Assembly (NCBI GenBank): GCA_022835595.1 | Contig: BQUP01000006.1 | Coordinates: 558,001 to 622,000 of the forward strand | Direction of reading: 5' to 3' | Length of the DNA stretch: 64,000 bases | Origin: Cystobasidium ongulense | Taxonomy: Eukaryota > Basidiomycota > Cystobasidiomycetes > Cystobasidiales > Cystobasidiaceae | In this document: piece after piece, positions 34,101 through 46,949 of the stretch | Layout of the letters: the number at the start of each line of letters is the position of its first letter | How positions within the stretch are numbered: the stretch's first letter is position 1 | Translations under genes and position numbers: made by a program | Notes under the pieces: model-generated | Seen by the model: only the letters and a program-made list of their open reading frames with translations | Told to the model about the DNA's origin: nothing | Databases searched by the model: none

Positions 34101-37082
34101 CTACGCGGTTTGACGCCCCAAGAATTCTACTTCCACGCCATGGGAGGACGTGAAGGTCTTATCGATACTGCTGTCAAGACAGCTGAGACAGGATATATCC
34201 AACGTCGTTTGGTCAAGGCGTTAGAAGACGTCACTGTCGCGTACGATGGAACTGTCAGAAATTCTCTGGGAGACATTGTACAGTTCATTTACGGAGAAGA
34301 TGGCTTAGATGGTGGGTTCGTCGAGAACCAAACGCTAGAGTCGGTCTCGATGAACAACGACAAATTCGAAAACACTTATCGAGTTGATATGATGGATCCG
34401 GAATGGACCTTCAAGAAGGGTGTTCTACAAGTTGGCTTAGACGAGGGAACTATTGAAGTGCAAGCGCTGCTGGACGAAGAATATCAAGAGCTCTGCGATG
34501 ATCGCAGACAACTCAGAACAGAAATCATCAGGAACGGTGATGCTTCGAAAGCATTGCCAGTCAACTTGTCGCGCATCACTCGCAATGCACAGCAGATCTT
34601 CCACATTGATCCCTCGAAACCATCAGATCTCCCACCTGGTGATATTGTGCAAACAGTTCGCGAGCTGCAAGAACGCCTCATCGTCGTTCGGGGCCGCCAA
34701 GATCATCTCACCATGAGTGCTCAAGAGAACGCCACACTGCTGTTCCGTATCCATCTCAAAGCTTGCTTCGCCTCGAAGCGAGTCCTGCAGGAGTATCACC
34801 TCAACCGGGAGGCGTTCGAGTGGGTTATGGGAGAGGTCGAATCAAGATTCAACCAGGCCATTGTCCACCCAGGCGAGATGTGTGGTGTCATTGCTGCTCA
34901 ATCCATCGGAGAGCCAGCTACACAGATGACACTGAACACTTTCCATTATGCCGGTGTGTCCTCCAAGAACGTGACACTCGGTGTTCCTCGTCTCAAGGAG
35001 ATTATCAACGTGGCTAGAAACATCAAGACTCCCTCTCTCACAGTGTACCTGCAACCGGAATACAGTCGGACAACCATTCAAGCCAAGACTATCCAGGCTA
35101 TTCTTCCTCATACGACACTGAAGACCCTCACTGCTGCTACTGAAATTTTCTATGATCCTCAAGTCGAGACTACACTCATCGAGGACGACAGAGACTTCGT
35201 ACATGCCTTCTTCGAGATTCCAGATCCCGAAATTGAGCAGAACATTCATAGACAGTCACCATGGCTGCTCCGCTTCGAGCTTGACAAGAAGCAGATGATT
35301 GATAAAGGTTACGAGATGGGCTACGTTGCAAGCAAAATCCAGGCTGTCTTCGAATCCGACCTTTTTGTTCTACCTTCTGAAGATTTGGCTGAAAAGCTGG
35401 TCATTCGATGCAGAGCCATGCAGGAATCGGACAAGGGTATGGGCGAAGATGACGAGGAGGGTGAAATCCCGGAGGATGTGTTCCTCAAGCAGCTTGAAAG
35501 CTCTATGCTGTCCAGTATCACTCTGGGTGGTGTCGAAGGTATCGAGCGTGCTTTCATCGTAAAGAAACCTAGAAAGGTTGTCAGCCACGAAACAGGAGAG
35601 TTCGTACAGATGGAAGAATGGCTGTTGGAAACAGATGGATCCAATTTACGCAAAGTTCTCACCGTCGATGGTGTTGATGCTGTCCGCACAACCTCCAACA
35701 ACTGTGTTGAAGTTCTGGAGGTATTGGGTATCGAAGCCGCACGACAATCCTTACTACGAGAGATGAGACACGTCATCGAATTCGGTGGTTCGAGTGTCAA
35801 TTACAGACATTTGGCACTGCTAGTCGATGTCATGACGAACCGAGGTTCAATCATGGCTATCACACGCCATGGTATCAACAGAGCCGATACGGGTGCACTC
35901 ATGCGCTGCTCCTTCGAAGAGACTGTCGAGATTCTCATGGAGGCTGCTGCTTCGGGAGAGCGAGATCACTGCACTGGTGTTGCAGAGAATGTCCTCCTCG
36001 GACAGCTCGCACCGATGGGTACTGGATCTTTCGATGTTGCGCTGGATGTGGAGATGCTTAAGCAAGTCGTGGTGGATCATCGTCTGCCTACACAGAGCGC
36101 TTTATTCTCTGCAGATGGATCAATGACTCCAGGAGGAGGGATGACACCTTACGCGGAAGGAGATTATGGTGGTCGAACACCAGGAGCTGCGAACTACGAC
36201 AATCTCGCTATCAATGCTCAGTTCTCGCCTATCGTGCAAGCTGGTGGAGACGAAGGTATGGGAGCTATGTATGGTGGCTACGGTCAATCACCGTATACGC
36301 CTCGTGGCGGACAAAGTCCAGGATATGGGGCCTCACCCGGCTTCAGTCCTTCTTCACCTGGATACTCACCTGCCTCGCCGGCGTTCTATGCACCGACGAG
36401 TCCAGGCTTTGTATCCTCGCCGTTCGCAGGAAGAGGTGGTGGTGGAGCTGGTTACTCTCCTACTTCACCTCGAATCAATCTCACCTCGCCAGCGTTCTCG
36501 CCAACAAGTCCAGGATTCTCTCCTGCATCACCTTCCTTCTCTCCAGCCTCGCCATCATTCTCCCCCTCGAGTCCGCGATTCAGTCCGTCATCGCCATCAT
36601 TTTCCCCATCGTCACCTCGATTCTCACCGAGCAGTCCAGCCTTTTCCCCTGCGTCGCCACGATTCTCGCCTACTTCGCCAACTTACAGTCCTACAAGCCC
36701 GCAATACAGTCCGACAAGTCCACAATACTCGCCGACTTCACCTCAATACTCGCCCACTAGTCCGCAATACAGCCCTACTAGCCCGCAGTATAGTCCTACA
36801 AGTCCTCAGTATAGCCCGACTAGCCCTCAGTATAGTCCGACTAGCCCTGCTATGTCTCCTACTTCTCCGGCTTATGAAGCCCAAGAGTCGACGAGTGCGA
36901 ATGGAGGACCTAGGTACTCGCCTGGTGCTGCTTGTAAGTAGAGTTGCAAGATTACAATTTCTTGCGTCCATCCGAGTCTGACGTGTTCATCCATTTCTTC
37001 GCACTCAGCTCCTTCATGGTCAGGCAACGGAGCGGCAAGTCCAAAAGGTGGTTATTCCGCATCACCCTCCTGGAAGCAGTAG
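31131..37082 (+). CDS. RNA polymerase II largest subunit RPB1
   Basis: Nine exons (31131-31391, 31503-31597, 31692-31776, 31840-32248, 32310-32879, 32933-33008, 33072-33885, 33945-36933, 37009-37082) give 1,790 aa. Hallmarks in order: zinc-binding [20 protein letters not shown] and CLNCGKL, the segment [20 protein letters not shown], the catalytic metal-A loop NADFDGDEMN split by an intron, the bridge helix and trigger-loop region (ECRVI-type region and [20 protein letters not shown]), and a C-terminal domain of heptads. RPB1 is the catalytic subunit that makes mRNA. The CTD (about 36300-36890) mixes Phe-starting repeats with a block of seven identical YSPTSPQ units. A final short exon adds [20 protein letters not shown]-like acidic-poor sequence. 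Assignment to Pol II rather than Pol I/III is certain because of the CTD. Confidence 0.98.
36297..36890 (+). repeat. RPB1 CTD heptad-repeat coding region
   Basis: Tandem 21-nt units code for the CTD. About nine consecutive heptads begin with Phe ([21 protein letters not shown] and similar), then seven YSPTSPQ, one YSPTSPA and one MSPTSPA. The codons inside repeats differ between copies (for example tacagt, tactcg, tatagc), so the block is kept by protein selection rather than by recent duplication alone. Confidence 0.92.
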
Positions 37083-37920
37083 TAGGAAAGGATTGCAAGA
37101 TAGTCATTCGGAAAATGTTTCGCGTTGCATGCAGTCTTCTCAACTGGATACATTGTTATTATGCCCTGCCCTGACCTTGGTAGCATGCTGCGTATTCTCT
37201 CCTTCTCGACTTGTCAGCCCTAATCAAAACCGTACCATCCCAAACATAAACATCGAAATGCAAAAGTTAAACATAAAAAACAAAATACAGGCGTATGAGA
37301 GGGAGAAAAAAACGAAAGGCAATGTCGGCCTTGCCACTATTTCTAAAGTTTCTGCAAGATCCGACTTCTTCCTTTCTTGTTATGCATAGCAGGGCCTGCA
37401 GGAGATCTAGGTGCTATGATGGGCGGAATGACGTTCAAACATCATCTTCTCAGAGCACGCCTGCTCTTCAGTAGACTTCCTGTCTTCATAGAGAGATGTA
37501 CACCGTTTGTAAGATATTTGAGCGAGAGAGGGTACTCCATGTCCCCGACCAATGCGTCTCAGTGTATTGATAGAGATGAGTGAAATGAAGACAGTCTACG
37601 TCTCTTATCGTCAATTGCAGTTTGTTATAAAATAAGAGGTGGCCCCTTATCTGAGGTGTCCACGAAAAGAGGGGCCCTCGGTGGAACGTGGAATGCAACT
37701 TTGCGAAGATGTAAACACCGAAAAGCTTACGGCAAGATGAATTGTATGATAAGTTACCTGTTTCATCGTTAGTACAACTGCTTGCTCCTATCATATCTAT
37801 CACAGGCTCAGAAAGGTTCCGCTTCAAACGCACCTTCCGCCGCCCGCACAGGCTGGCACGCGTCTTTGCGACATCAAAAGGAAGTGTAATCACGACAGCA
37901 AGACCTAGCCAGCAGCAACC
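37083..37920. other. Intergenic region, RPB1 3' flank and GH5 glucanase promoter
   Basis: 838 bp without a convincing gene. The first part is A/T-rich with a polyA-like aaaaacaaaatacag stretch, suiting a 3' end region; the last 100 bp before 37921 is GC-rich leader. A minus-strand frame at 37486-38019 overlaps the GH5 first exon antisense and shows no family features. Confidence 0.45.
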
Positions 37921-40126
37921 ATGGCTGGACGTTCTCAGTACCCGCCATACCAACCAGCAGGAGTCGCATCCGACGCCTCGTTCGACCACGCCTACCACGA
38001 CTCGACAGCCAACTTGCACGGCGAGAAAGGTGCAGCAGGACTCGGAGCAGGAGGATTCAAGGGTACAAGCAGCAGCGGCAAGATGAAGGGCAACAAACGC
38101 ACATGGACTATCGCCGGAGTGGTGCTCGCCGCCCTCGTCATTGCAGGAGCAGTGCTTGGAGGTGTCCTAGGAAGCAGGGCTGCGCGCAATACTCAGGCTG
38201 AGGCCTCGACGCGAGATGCTGCCGTTAAAGTCGTCGCTGTAGGCACCACGACCGAGTCAAATGGCAAGATAGAAACCCTCAGCTCCACAACCACTTCATC
38301 TGCCTCGTCAACTTCGTCCTCCGCTGCCGCTGCCCGACCCAGCGTCTCTGCCCTGCCTGAATGGAAGTGGACGCAGGCTGCATTCGCCGCTGCTCAATCA
38401 TCAGGCAATGGAGAGCCCATGTACGGCGCTGCTCTCGGAAACTGGCTGGTACTTGAAGCATGGATGGATGAGCCTTGTGAGATGGTGTCTTTCTGTCAGC
38501 CTGTCTTTGTTGAGTGCTGATATTTGATGTACTCCACCAGGGTTCAATGCCTCGGCCAGCAATGACGCTTCGGTTCTCGACGAGTGGTCCCTCATGCAGA
38601 AGCTCGGCGACAATGCCCGGTCTGTCATGACAGAGCATTACGAGACCTGGGTCACTGAGAGCGACATCGAGCAGCTGCACCAAGCTGGCATGAATCATAT
38701 CCGCATCCCAGTCGGTAGGTGACAATCTTTTCATGGTCCCTTTGCAGTCACGTGTTGTTTTGGCAACCTTTTCACCACATCTGAGACACCATCACACAAG
38801 TATACACTAGTCACGTGTGGACATGCGCTGATTCACCATTCGTCCTATCCTGTTCTCGTCTACCTACCGGCACCTGCACTTGCTTTTCATCAATATCCAC
38901 GTACAGGCTTCTGGGCTTTCATCGACTGCGCCAACGGTGAACCGTACCTGTGCAACTTTAACCAGACAGCCTACGTCGACCGAGTACTAGGATGGGCATA
39001 CTCGCGAGGAATGTATGCCATTCTCGACATTCATGCTCTACCTGGCTCTCAAAATGGTGAAGTCACAAGCGGTCATTTGACCAAGAATCCCACTTTCTTT
39101 CAAGATGCAAATCAACAACGTTCTAAAGATACTGTTAAAGCTGCTTTGGCTTATATCACAAATTCACCTTATCGTTCGGTTATTTCGGCTTTGCAAGTTA
39201 TCAATGAGGTGAGGCGCAACAACTCAGTTTGAACAGCCTTCATTTACTGAGCACGCTTGTACGCCCTTCCATTATCATCCCACAGCCTCGACCTTATACT
39301 ACGGGCCAGTTTGACATGCTCAGGGATTACTATCAAGAGTAAGCCTAGGTCTCCTGGTTAGGCGGGGAATTCTAGGCTAAGGCTAACCCACCCTTCCCAG
39401 TGCATACGATCAAAGTATGGCTCTATCCAGCCCCGTACCCATCATCTTCCACCACGTGAGTTCCTTTCTCGAACACCTTGTCCTGATACATGCAGCACGC
39501 TATCTAACGTTCATGTGTTTAACATAGGGATATCCTGATCAAGTTCTCAATACTCCTTATACAACCTACTGGCAAAGCTTTGCGACGGACAAAGATCCCA
39601 AGTAGGCTTGCCTACTTCGTTGATCTATTGAAGTGACAACTAATCCATGGCCGTCTCTCACAGCTATCTCGCCATGTCTACCCATCCATACATCGGAACT
39701 TTCCCCTTGAGCAGCGACACAACTTACATGTTGAACGCAGTATGCAATACCACGACAAGATTAGCAGATTTCCCGGTACCCGTTCTAGTGACGGAATGGT
39801 CCATTCAAACAGGAATCAAAACAGCAGCTTTCGAAAGACAACTTTTCACCAGTGAACTGGTCAATTTTGCAATGGTCGGAGGAAGCATTTTTTGGAACTT
39901 TAAAGCTGTCAACGGACATGTTAATAACGGTGATAATAGCCAGTGGTCTTTCTTAGATTTGCTAGGCAAAGGATCAGTCCCTACCCCTTCAAATGGTCAA
40001 AGTATGATGCAGTGGATGGAATCGTTAGGTCAACCTTGCGGTTCTATGACCCGGGTTTCTTGGGCAGCATCATCCTCGTCATCAAAGAAGAAAGCTAGAA
40101 GAGCTAGACACGTTGCACCCAAGTAG
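37921..40126 (+). CDS. Membrane-anchored GH5 exo-beta-1,3-glucanase (Exg family)
   Basis: Seven exons (37921-38476, 38541-38714, 38907-39208, 39286-39338, 39401-39455, 39528-39601, 39664-40126) encode 558 aa. There is a hydrophilic N-terminus, one hydrophobic segment at residues 63-84 (TIAGVVLAALVIAGAVLGGV), a Ser/Thr-rich stalk, then the GH5 domain: GAALGNWLVLEAWMDEPWF, NHIRIPVGFWAF, YAILDIHALPGSQNG, INEPRPYTTGQFD with acid/base Glu344, STHPYIG, and PVLVTEWS with nucleophile Glu449. A type II orientation puts the enzyme outside the plasma membrane, as in Aspergillus ExgD and yeast Exg-like enzymes that trim cell-wall beta-1,3-glucan. The C-terminus is Lys/Arg-rich. Several N-glycosylation sites (NQT, NTT) lie in the domain. 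Confidence 0.93.
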
Positions 40127-41845
40127 TCCTAAGAACATTGCGGACTATGCTCTTCCAGAATCCTCGCTAGGCAGAAAATGGTGAAGCGATCTCACAAGAT
40201 GGACACTCTCTGGTGCGGCATATCTTCTGCTCTACGCAACTGTACAATGACTAGCGGCTCTATACCCTGGAGGATTGGTCACAGTCACTTTATATCGATT
40301 TTCACTGCCAGGTTTTCTCCCCTCGCTTATTTTCCTCTGCTCTGTTTGACTACCTTTTTCATACGTAGACCTTCGACTTTCTTTCTGCCTCGAACTGTAT
40401 GCGTATCTACCTCCTTCATGTTAAGTCAGTGACAGTTTTGTATTTTGTGATTAGTTGGAAGTGGAATCGGAAATAGTTTACTCAACAGCAGTGTGGAGTT
40501 TAGGGATACAACCGTCCACTAAGAACTATTTTCAGGTATATGAGAGAGAATCTAGGCTGCGGATATGAAAAGCTTCTTCTCCTCTCTCTCGCTTTCCTCT
40601 CTCTTCGTTTTCAGGTCTGCTTGTGCATGACTTTCGAATTCGGCAAATCGCGTCTCCCGCTTTTAATGCTTCTATTTGGGAAGAAATCAAGCAAGGTACG
40701 CAAAACTGTGCAGTACAGTCTGTACGAAGGAAGTGACTTCTTCATACAATCGGACGACCCCGCAGATCTGGCAAAACCCTGGAATTCTCCAAATTCCGAC
40801 TCCAGGAGCACCCCCTTGCCAGTGGGGCACCGACAGTATTGCACAACACTCAAAATTGCAAGCGCTAATCATCGAGATTTCTGCGAACTTCAAGCTATCA
40901 AACTAGCTGAGTTCTGCAAGACTCTATACAGCGGCGCACACGAAACGGCAAATACAGTAAGCGGCATTGATCATTGGAACGGGTTTCTCAAGTCTGCACA
41001 AGTACAACGTCTCTTGTAAGCTGGCAATTACCTTTCTCGGTATGGATACTGACACTTGACGTTGTGACTTACTATTTCAAGAGATTAAATTAAGCAGGTA
41101 CTCCCCAATCTAGTGCTTTCCTACAGTATCACTCCCATTCAACACAGCTCTCACGATGATCTGGCCTGGACCAATCCATTTAAGTCACGCACTATTGAGT
41201 CCGCAGGACAGCACGCGTAAATCAAATGAAACCGCACACCGACACCCGTGAGTAATATTGGTGAATATTGCATTGCTGCTACAATAATACGAGCGAGCAG
41301 CCTCGCTTGCACGTGCTCGCAGCAAACAGCTTATGATACAGCCCGTCAACTTACTGTCTGCGAAAGGCAAAAGCTGACGCGGGAAGAGTGCAGCCGATTG
41401 GAAATAGGAGAGGGTATACGGCGCATAACTGAGACAGATCAAGGAAAGCTACATCGGCAGAATCATAGCCACGAACAAGCTCCCAACGGGATAGGTAGTC
41501 AGCCAATAAGACGCTCCACACGGCCTTCCCATGCGGACTGCGGGGGTTTTCTCTCGGTCGCCATTCTGGTGGCGATCAGAGTGGCCAAGCGATGATGGCT
41601 GATGCTGTGATGTGATGATGGAAGGGAAGCAACGTCAATCCGGATGAAAGAAGGTTGCCAGATATGGGAATAGTCGTCAGGAAAGGCAGAAAGAAGACGC
41701 CGGACGGACGGAAGAGCTGCTGCACTGCCTCTTCAAGACTGCGACCTTTTTGCAATTACTCTTTCTTCTCTCCCCATTCTACCCTCCTACAGCAAGCTCT
41801 TCAAGCACTATAGTCTTAAAACTAAACAAACCACCTCCTATCAAA
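40127..41845. other. 1.7 kb gene-free region
   Basis: No supported gene. A plus-strand frame (40540-41019, 159 codons) is open but has no recognisable motif. The right end carries a C/T-rich leader (ctctccccattctaccctcc) just before the secreted-protein gene, typical of fungal promoters of highly expressed genes. The length leaves room for a long regulatory region or non-coding RNA. Confidence 0.4.
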
Positions 41846-43240
41846 ATGCTATCCAACCTTGCTGTCGCTGCTCTTGCAGCCGTCGGTGCCGTCAACGCTT
41901 CGCCTCTCCAGCGCCGTCAGGAAACCACCGGTGCCGTCGCATCAGCGTCATCTGTCGCTAGCGCTGCCACTTCTGCAGCCAGCTCTGCAGTCAGCTCCGT
42001 TGTCAGCGGTGCTTCCTCCACCGTCGCCTCTGAAGTTTCAGGAAGCTCAGCTGCCTCGTCAACCGCTGCCAGTAAGTCCTACATCATATCCTGCAACCCT
42101 TCCGGGTCGCCTTCCTTTTTCATCCATCCTTCCCGATCGACTTTCGTATCGGTCGGGTCGGCACTTGCATGTGGCGGCCCCCATTCTCCCCATACATCGT
42201 CATCTCTGCTTGCGCTCGATAGTCTCCCGCCTTACTACTATACTGTATACCTTTTACTGACCTTTGTTGTCTAATCCTCGCTTAGGCTCCGCTGAATCTT
42301 CTGCTGCCTCATCCGCTGCCTCGTCCGCTGCCGCTACTAGCGGTGCCGCCGCTGGAGGTAATGAGACCAACCCTGGTACGTCTTCACTGCTCATTCCCTT
42401 CGAAGAACAATCGGCTGACTTTGTCTTAATGCAGCCTACCCATGCCCCGCTGGCTTCTTCTTGACATACGTCGCCACCAACCAGACCGTTGACTGTAAGC
42501 CCTTGTCCATCGCCATACTTGTATTCATTTGATTGAATGATTTTTTTGCAGTACCTGTCACTCAGGTCAGAGCTGCTGCTGGAGAGTGGGCTACTTCTCC
42601 CCTCTTCCCTAACGTTACCGACGCCATGGGAGGCAACGAGGCAGGCGCTACCCACACCATCAATGTCGGCGAGATTGCTCTTCCCGAGGTTCTCGTCAGC
42701 TATGTAGCCAACGACACTTCCGGTTCCGGTATCTGGACCTGGAACGGCTCTCTTCCAGAGCCAGTCACCGCTATGGGTGTTCAGCTCTCAAACTACTCCA
42801 CCGTTCTCCAGATCTACGACCCAGACTACACCACCACTGGCACAATCGGAAACACCACCTTCATCAACCTCTTCACCAACGCCTGTGCTATTCCTCAGGC
42901 AGAGGCTATGCAGCTCTTGATGACTCTTGGTGGACTTGAGCTCAGCAATGTTGCTGCCGCGCTCTCCGGAAACTCCACCTCTGGTGGCGCCTCCAGCGCA
43001 CCCGCCGAGATGTCCTCCACCGCCGTCTCAGAGTCCGCCAGCTCTGCTGCCACCTCAGCTGCTTCATCCGCTAGCTCAGTTGCTTCATCCGCCAGCTCCG
43101 GTGCCAGCTCTGCTGCTTCATCCGCTGCTTCCGGAGCCGAGAGCGCCACATCTGCTGCTGCCTCAGGTGCCTCAAGCGTCGCCTCCGCTGCCGCCTCAGG
43201 TGCCTCGAGCGCTGTCGCTGCTGCCACCTCCGCTGTCTAA
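41846..43240 (+). CDS. Secreted Ser/Ala-rich protein of unknown function
   Basis: Four exons (41846-42071, 42286-42375, 42435-42494, 42552-43240) give 354 aa. A clear signal peptide (MLSNLAVAALAAVGAVNAS) is followed by a Kex2-like dibasic site (LQRRQ), then Ser/Ala/Thr-rich repeats, a folded middle part (YPCPAGFFLTYVATNQTVDL to about AALSGNST) with seven or so N-glycosylation sequons and a few cysteines, and a long C-terminal SSA-rich tail ending ATSAV. It lacks a convincing C-terminal hydrophobic GPI signal, although the SSAAS-type tail resembles those of cell-wall proteins. I recognise no domain with certainty. The strong leader and secretion signal suggest an abundant wall or extracellular protein. 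The first intron (214 nt) is unusually long for this window. Confidence 0.75.
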
Positions 43241-43923
43241 ACGTGACGGGGTGGAATTATGAGCGATCAGAACAAAAGAAAGACGTGCCCATACCATCGA
43301 GCAGCCAAAACATACAACGCGCTACACGCTTTTTTAATTTCTTAGCATTCATATTCTGTAAGCGACAATCTAAGATTATACGGATCGACTTCGACTTATT
43401 CAATCTTTTACTCTACAGCATATACATATACGGACTCTTTAGCTCTTAGCTTCTTCCAGGGAATTGCCCCATTCATTTTGATCCACTACCACTTCATAAA
43501 CCTAGTCTGAATAGGTAATCTACAAACTAAAGTCTATGTATCCTTGAAATTTATCGTGAAGCTTCCTTACCTCCTCGCCGTCGATTGCACCTACTAACGG
43601 CTCGGAACAGGCCATCTGGACTATGTTTGCCTTGAATACCTTGCTGATAGGACCTCAATGGCTATCTAACGAATTGTCTATAGTACCCCTAAATATATAC
43701 TCTATTTGCTACTATTCTGTCCAGTACTCAAGGCCTGGCTCTTTTGAAGGTCTGAGCCGTCGCAGTTGCCACCAAAGCAGTTCGCCATTGCAGGAACCGA
43801 GAGCTTGCCAGCGTGCTCTTTGCCTTTCTTTGCCCAACAAAGCAAGACCCTACCTTTCATGGCTTTCAGAGACTTCATGGTGTGAAGTGCGGTCCATCTC
43901 TGCTACAGATTACACCCTCTGCA
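43241..43923. other. Intergenic region upstream of PEX3
   Basis: 683 bp containing the 3' end of the secreted-protein gene (A/T-rich) and the PEX3 promoter. The frame continues open upstream of the PEX3 ATG but the extra residues do not resemble Pex3. Nothing else supported. Confidence 0.5.
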
Positions 43924-45657
43924 ATGCTTCAGTCTGTGACCGGCTATCTTAAAAAGCGCCAAAAGGGCTTTGCGGTCCTGGCCACCTTCGCCGGTGGAGC
44001 ATGGCTGCTGACCTCTTATGCGAGGCAGCGGTTCAGCGACTTGTCCGAGAGGATGGTCCTGGACAGCAATGCAAAAGAGAAGTGAGTGTACCTTTGTAAA
44101 GTGCTCCTGCTTCGCACTGGCGAAAGCCAAGGTAGAGCACGAGATCGATTATGCTGATGCATTTCAATGCTATATTCTCATTCATTTCGATAACGTAGCA
44201 TGCGAAGACGCTTTAGACAGAATCAAGAGGATTGCACCTTCGTTCTCTTGGCTCAATTGCCAACATTGTCACGGCAGCTATTTGCAGAGCTTGACGTTGA
44301 AGCTCTCACAGCCGAACTCCAGCGCCGAGCTGAAGTGGCCAAACGCGAGAAGCAACCCGCAACAGCAATAGATTCGAGTACCGCCTCCCTCGATGCATCT
44401 TCGTATCTTGAGAATGGCTCAAAGGGCATGCATGGCAGTGCAGACATGATCTCCAGTACGGAAATGGCGGCGCTTGACGCAGCTCAAGTCCCTCTACCGC
44501 AGGATGGGGATGCAGCGGACCACAGTCAAGAGAGAGCCGAAGAAGTCAGTAACGAAATATAGCAGCTATGATTTTGATCATCTAGCTAATACGAGTACTG
44601 GATGCGTGCAGGATTCCGAACCCTCAGATACTCGTACAAAGGCAGAATTGTGGCAAGCTATCAAAGTGCAGAGTGGGTCCGCTTCTCTGCATATCTTGCA
44701 ATACCCTGTCTTACTGACTTGAACCTTCAGCCTTTCATCGAACTGTGACAGCTTTGTATCTCATCTGCCTTCTCGACCTGCTTACCCATGTGCAGCTCAA
44801 CCTTCTGGGTCGTTACAACTACGTTTCCTCAATATACGAACAAGCTCTACCCGAAGCAGACGCTCAGATGAACGGCTTGAACGGGCATGTCGAGAGTGAG
44901 AAGTACGATAGAAGCTCTGGAGATGGGTCATCGCCCTCCTCTGGCAAAAAGCTCGACCCACTGTCGGAAAGGCAGTACCTATCGTTCGGATGGTGGTTTC
45001 TACAAAGAGGCTGGAGACAAGTGAGCGCACTTGTGTCGCAGGTTGTCGAAGAGTCCCTCGGTCCGTAAGTACAGACGCAGTTCAGAAGCGAATCGTTCAG
45101 TCGCTAAAATATCTTTCTTCTTGAACAATAGTGTCTCACTCAAGGCGCAGTACGGTCTACAAGACTTTAACAAGCTGCTGCTAGAAATCCGCCGCAAAGT
45201 CGAGTACGAACCAACAGGAGCGGTGCATAGCTTTTCCAGCGCATTATTTCCATCAAGACCGGAGGATGAGCAAGAATCGCTGACGGAGAGCGGACTGCCG
45301 CCTTCAGTAGTAGCGTCTGGCATCAGTCCTCAACTGAGAGACCTGCTTAACGAAACGCAAGACTTTCTTGACTCTCCCGACTTCTCCATCGTACTGCGGT
45401 CGTGTCTGGACAAGACATTCGAACTGTTGTCGTCTTCGCTAAGCCATTTGTTCGTCAACATGCCTGCAGTGGCCTCGGGTCGTTTCGAGGAGGTATCAGA
45501 GAAAAAGGTGCGCTTGGCAGCTATCCTACCCGCTTTAGCGCGAGCGGGTCATTCAATTTTACAAGATACACCAAATGAATATGCAGATGCCTTAGCTAGC
45601 AATCGAGAACTACAGGAATTCAGTGCTGTTGTATTTTCACATTTTGTTCTTGATTAG
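43924..45657 (+). CDS. Peroxin-3 (peroxisome membrane biogenesis factor)
   Basis: Five exons (43924-44081, 44199-44544, 44612-44672, 44731-45064, 45132-45657) give 474 aa. Pex3 anchors Pex19 at the peroxisomal or ER membrane and starts insertion of peroxisomal membrane proteins. The N-terminus has the basic tract LKKRQKG then a membrane segment (FAVLATFAGGAWLLTSYARQ). Next come NMRRRFRQNQEDCTFVLLAQ, ALTAELQRRAEVAKREK, TKAELWQAIKVQTFHRTVTA and THVQLNLLGRYNYVSSIYEQ, all family signatures, and the C-terminal EFSAVVFSHFVLD. The start at 43924 matches the usual short Pex3 N-terminus. The donor of exon 2 (GAA|gtcagt) is weaker than the rest and could lie slightly upstream, changing a few residues of the acidic linker. 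NAT9-like gene follows on the same strand. Confidence 0.93.
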
Positions 45658-45834
45658 ACGCAATGCACTTTATCGAAGCATATACGAGAGGCAAGCGAGT
45701 CTGTGCCTCTGTCTTTCTTTGCGCCCTCTTTCCACAGACTGTATAAGCCAGCCTGTGGCGGTGTGTGTGCGCAAAGAACACGTGCCGTTCTCGACTACTT
45801 CCCTGGTCTGCTCCAAGACTTCCATTGCATTTGT

Positions 45835-46715
<881 letters not shown>

Positions 46716-46949
46716 CATAGCACAGACAGTTGCAGCCTCGTCGTTGCAGAAAGGCGATCGAAAAAGTGCAAGCGATGGAAAGAGAAGCGTGTGTAGTACC
46801 GTTGTCCTTTCGCCTAGAAGTCCAACCTACTCGGCCGTCAGGACCAGCAACCATTACGAGATACATGTTCCACGATCATCTACTTTCTTGCGTTCAGGAA
46901 AAGCCTTCGCCCTTCTGTTCTATCTCAATCTCATGATCCTTCGACGCGA

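Noticed and set aside
36297-36890. RPB1 CTD region as a stand-alone minisatellite or mobile repeat
   Set aside because: The repeats are in frame inside RPB1 with varied synonymous codons; they are protein repeats and not an element.
37486-38019. Minus-strand ORF over the GH5 first exon
   Set aside because: Antisense to a strong coding exon; no family features of its own.
40540-41019. 159-codon plus-strand ORF in the 1.7 kb gap
   Set aside because: No family motif, odd composition, no exon partners with good splice sites; overlapping frames on the other strand are also open, as in random sequence.
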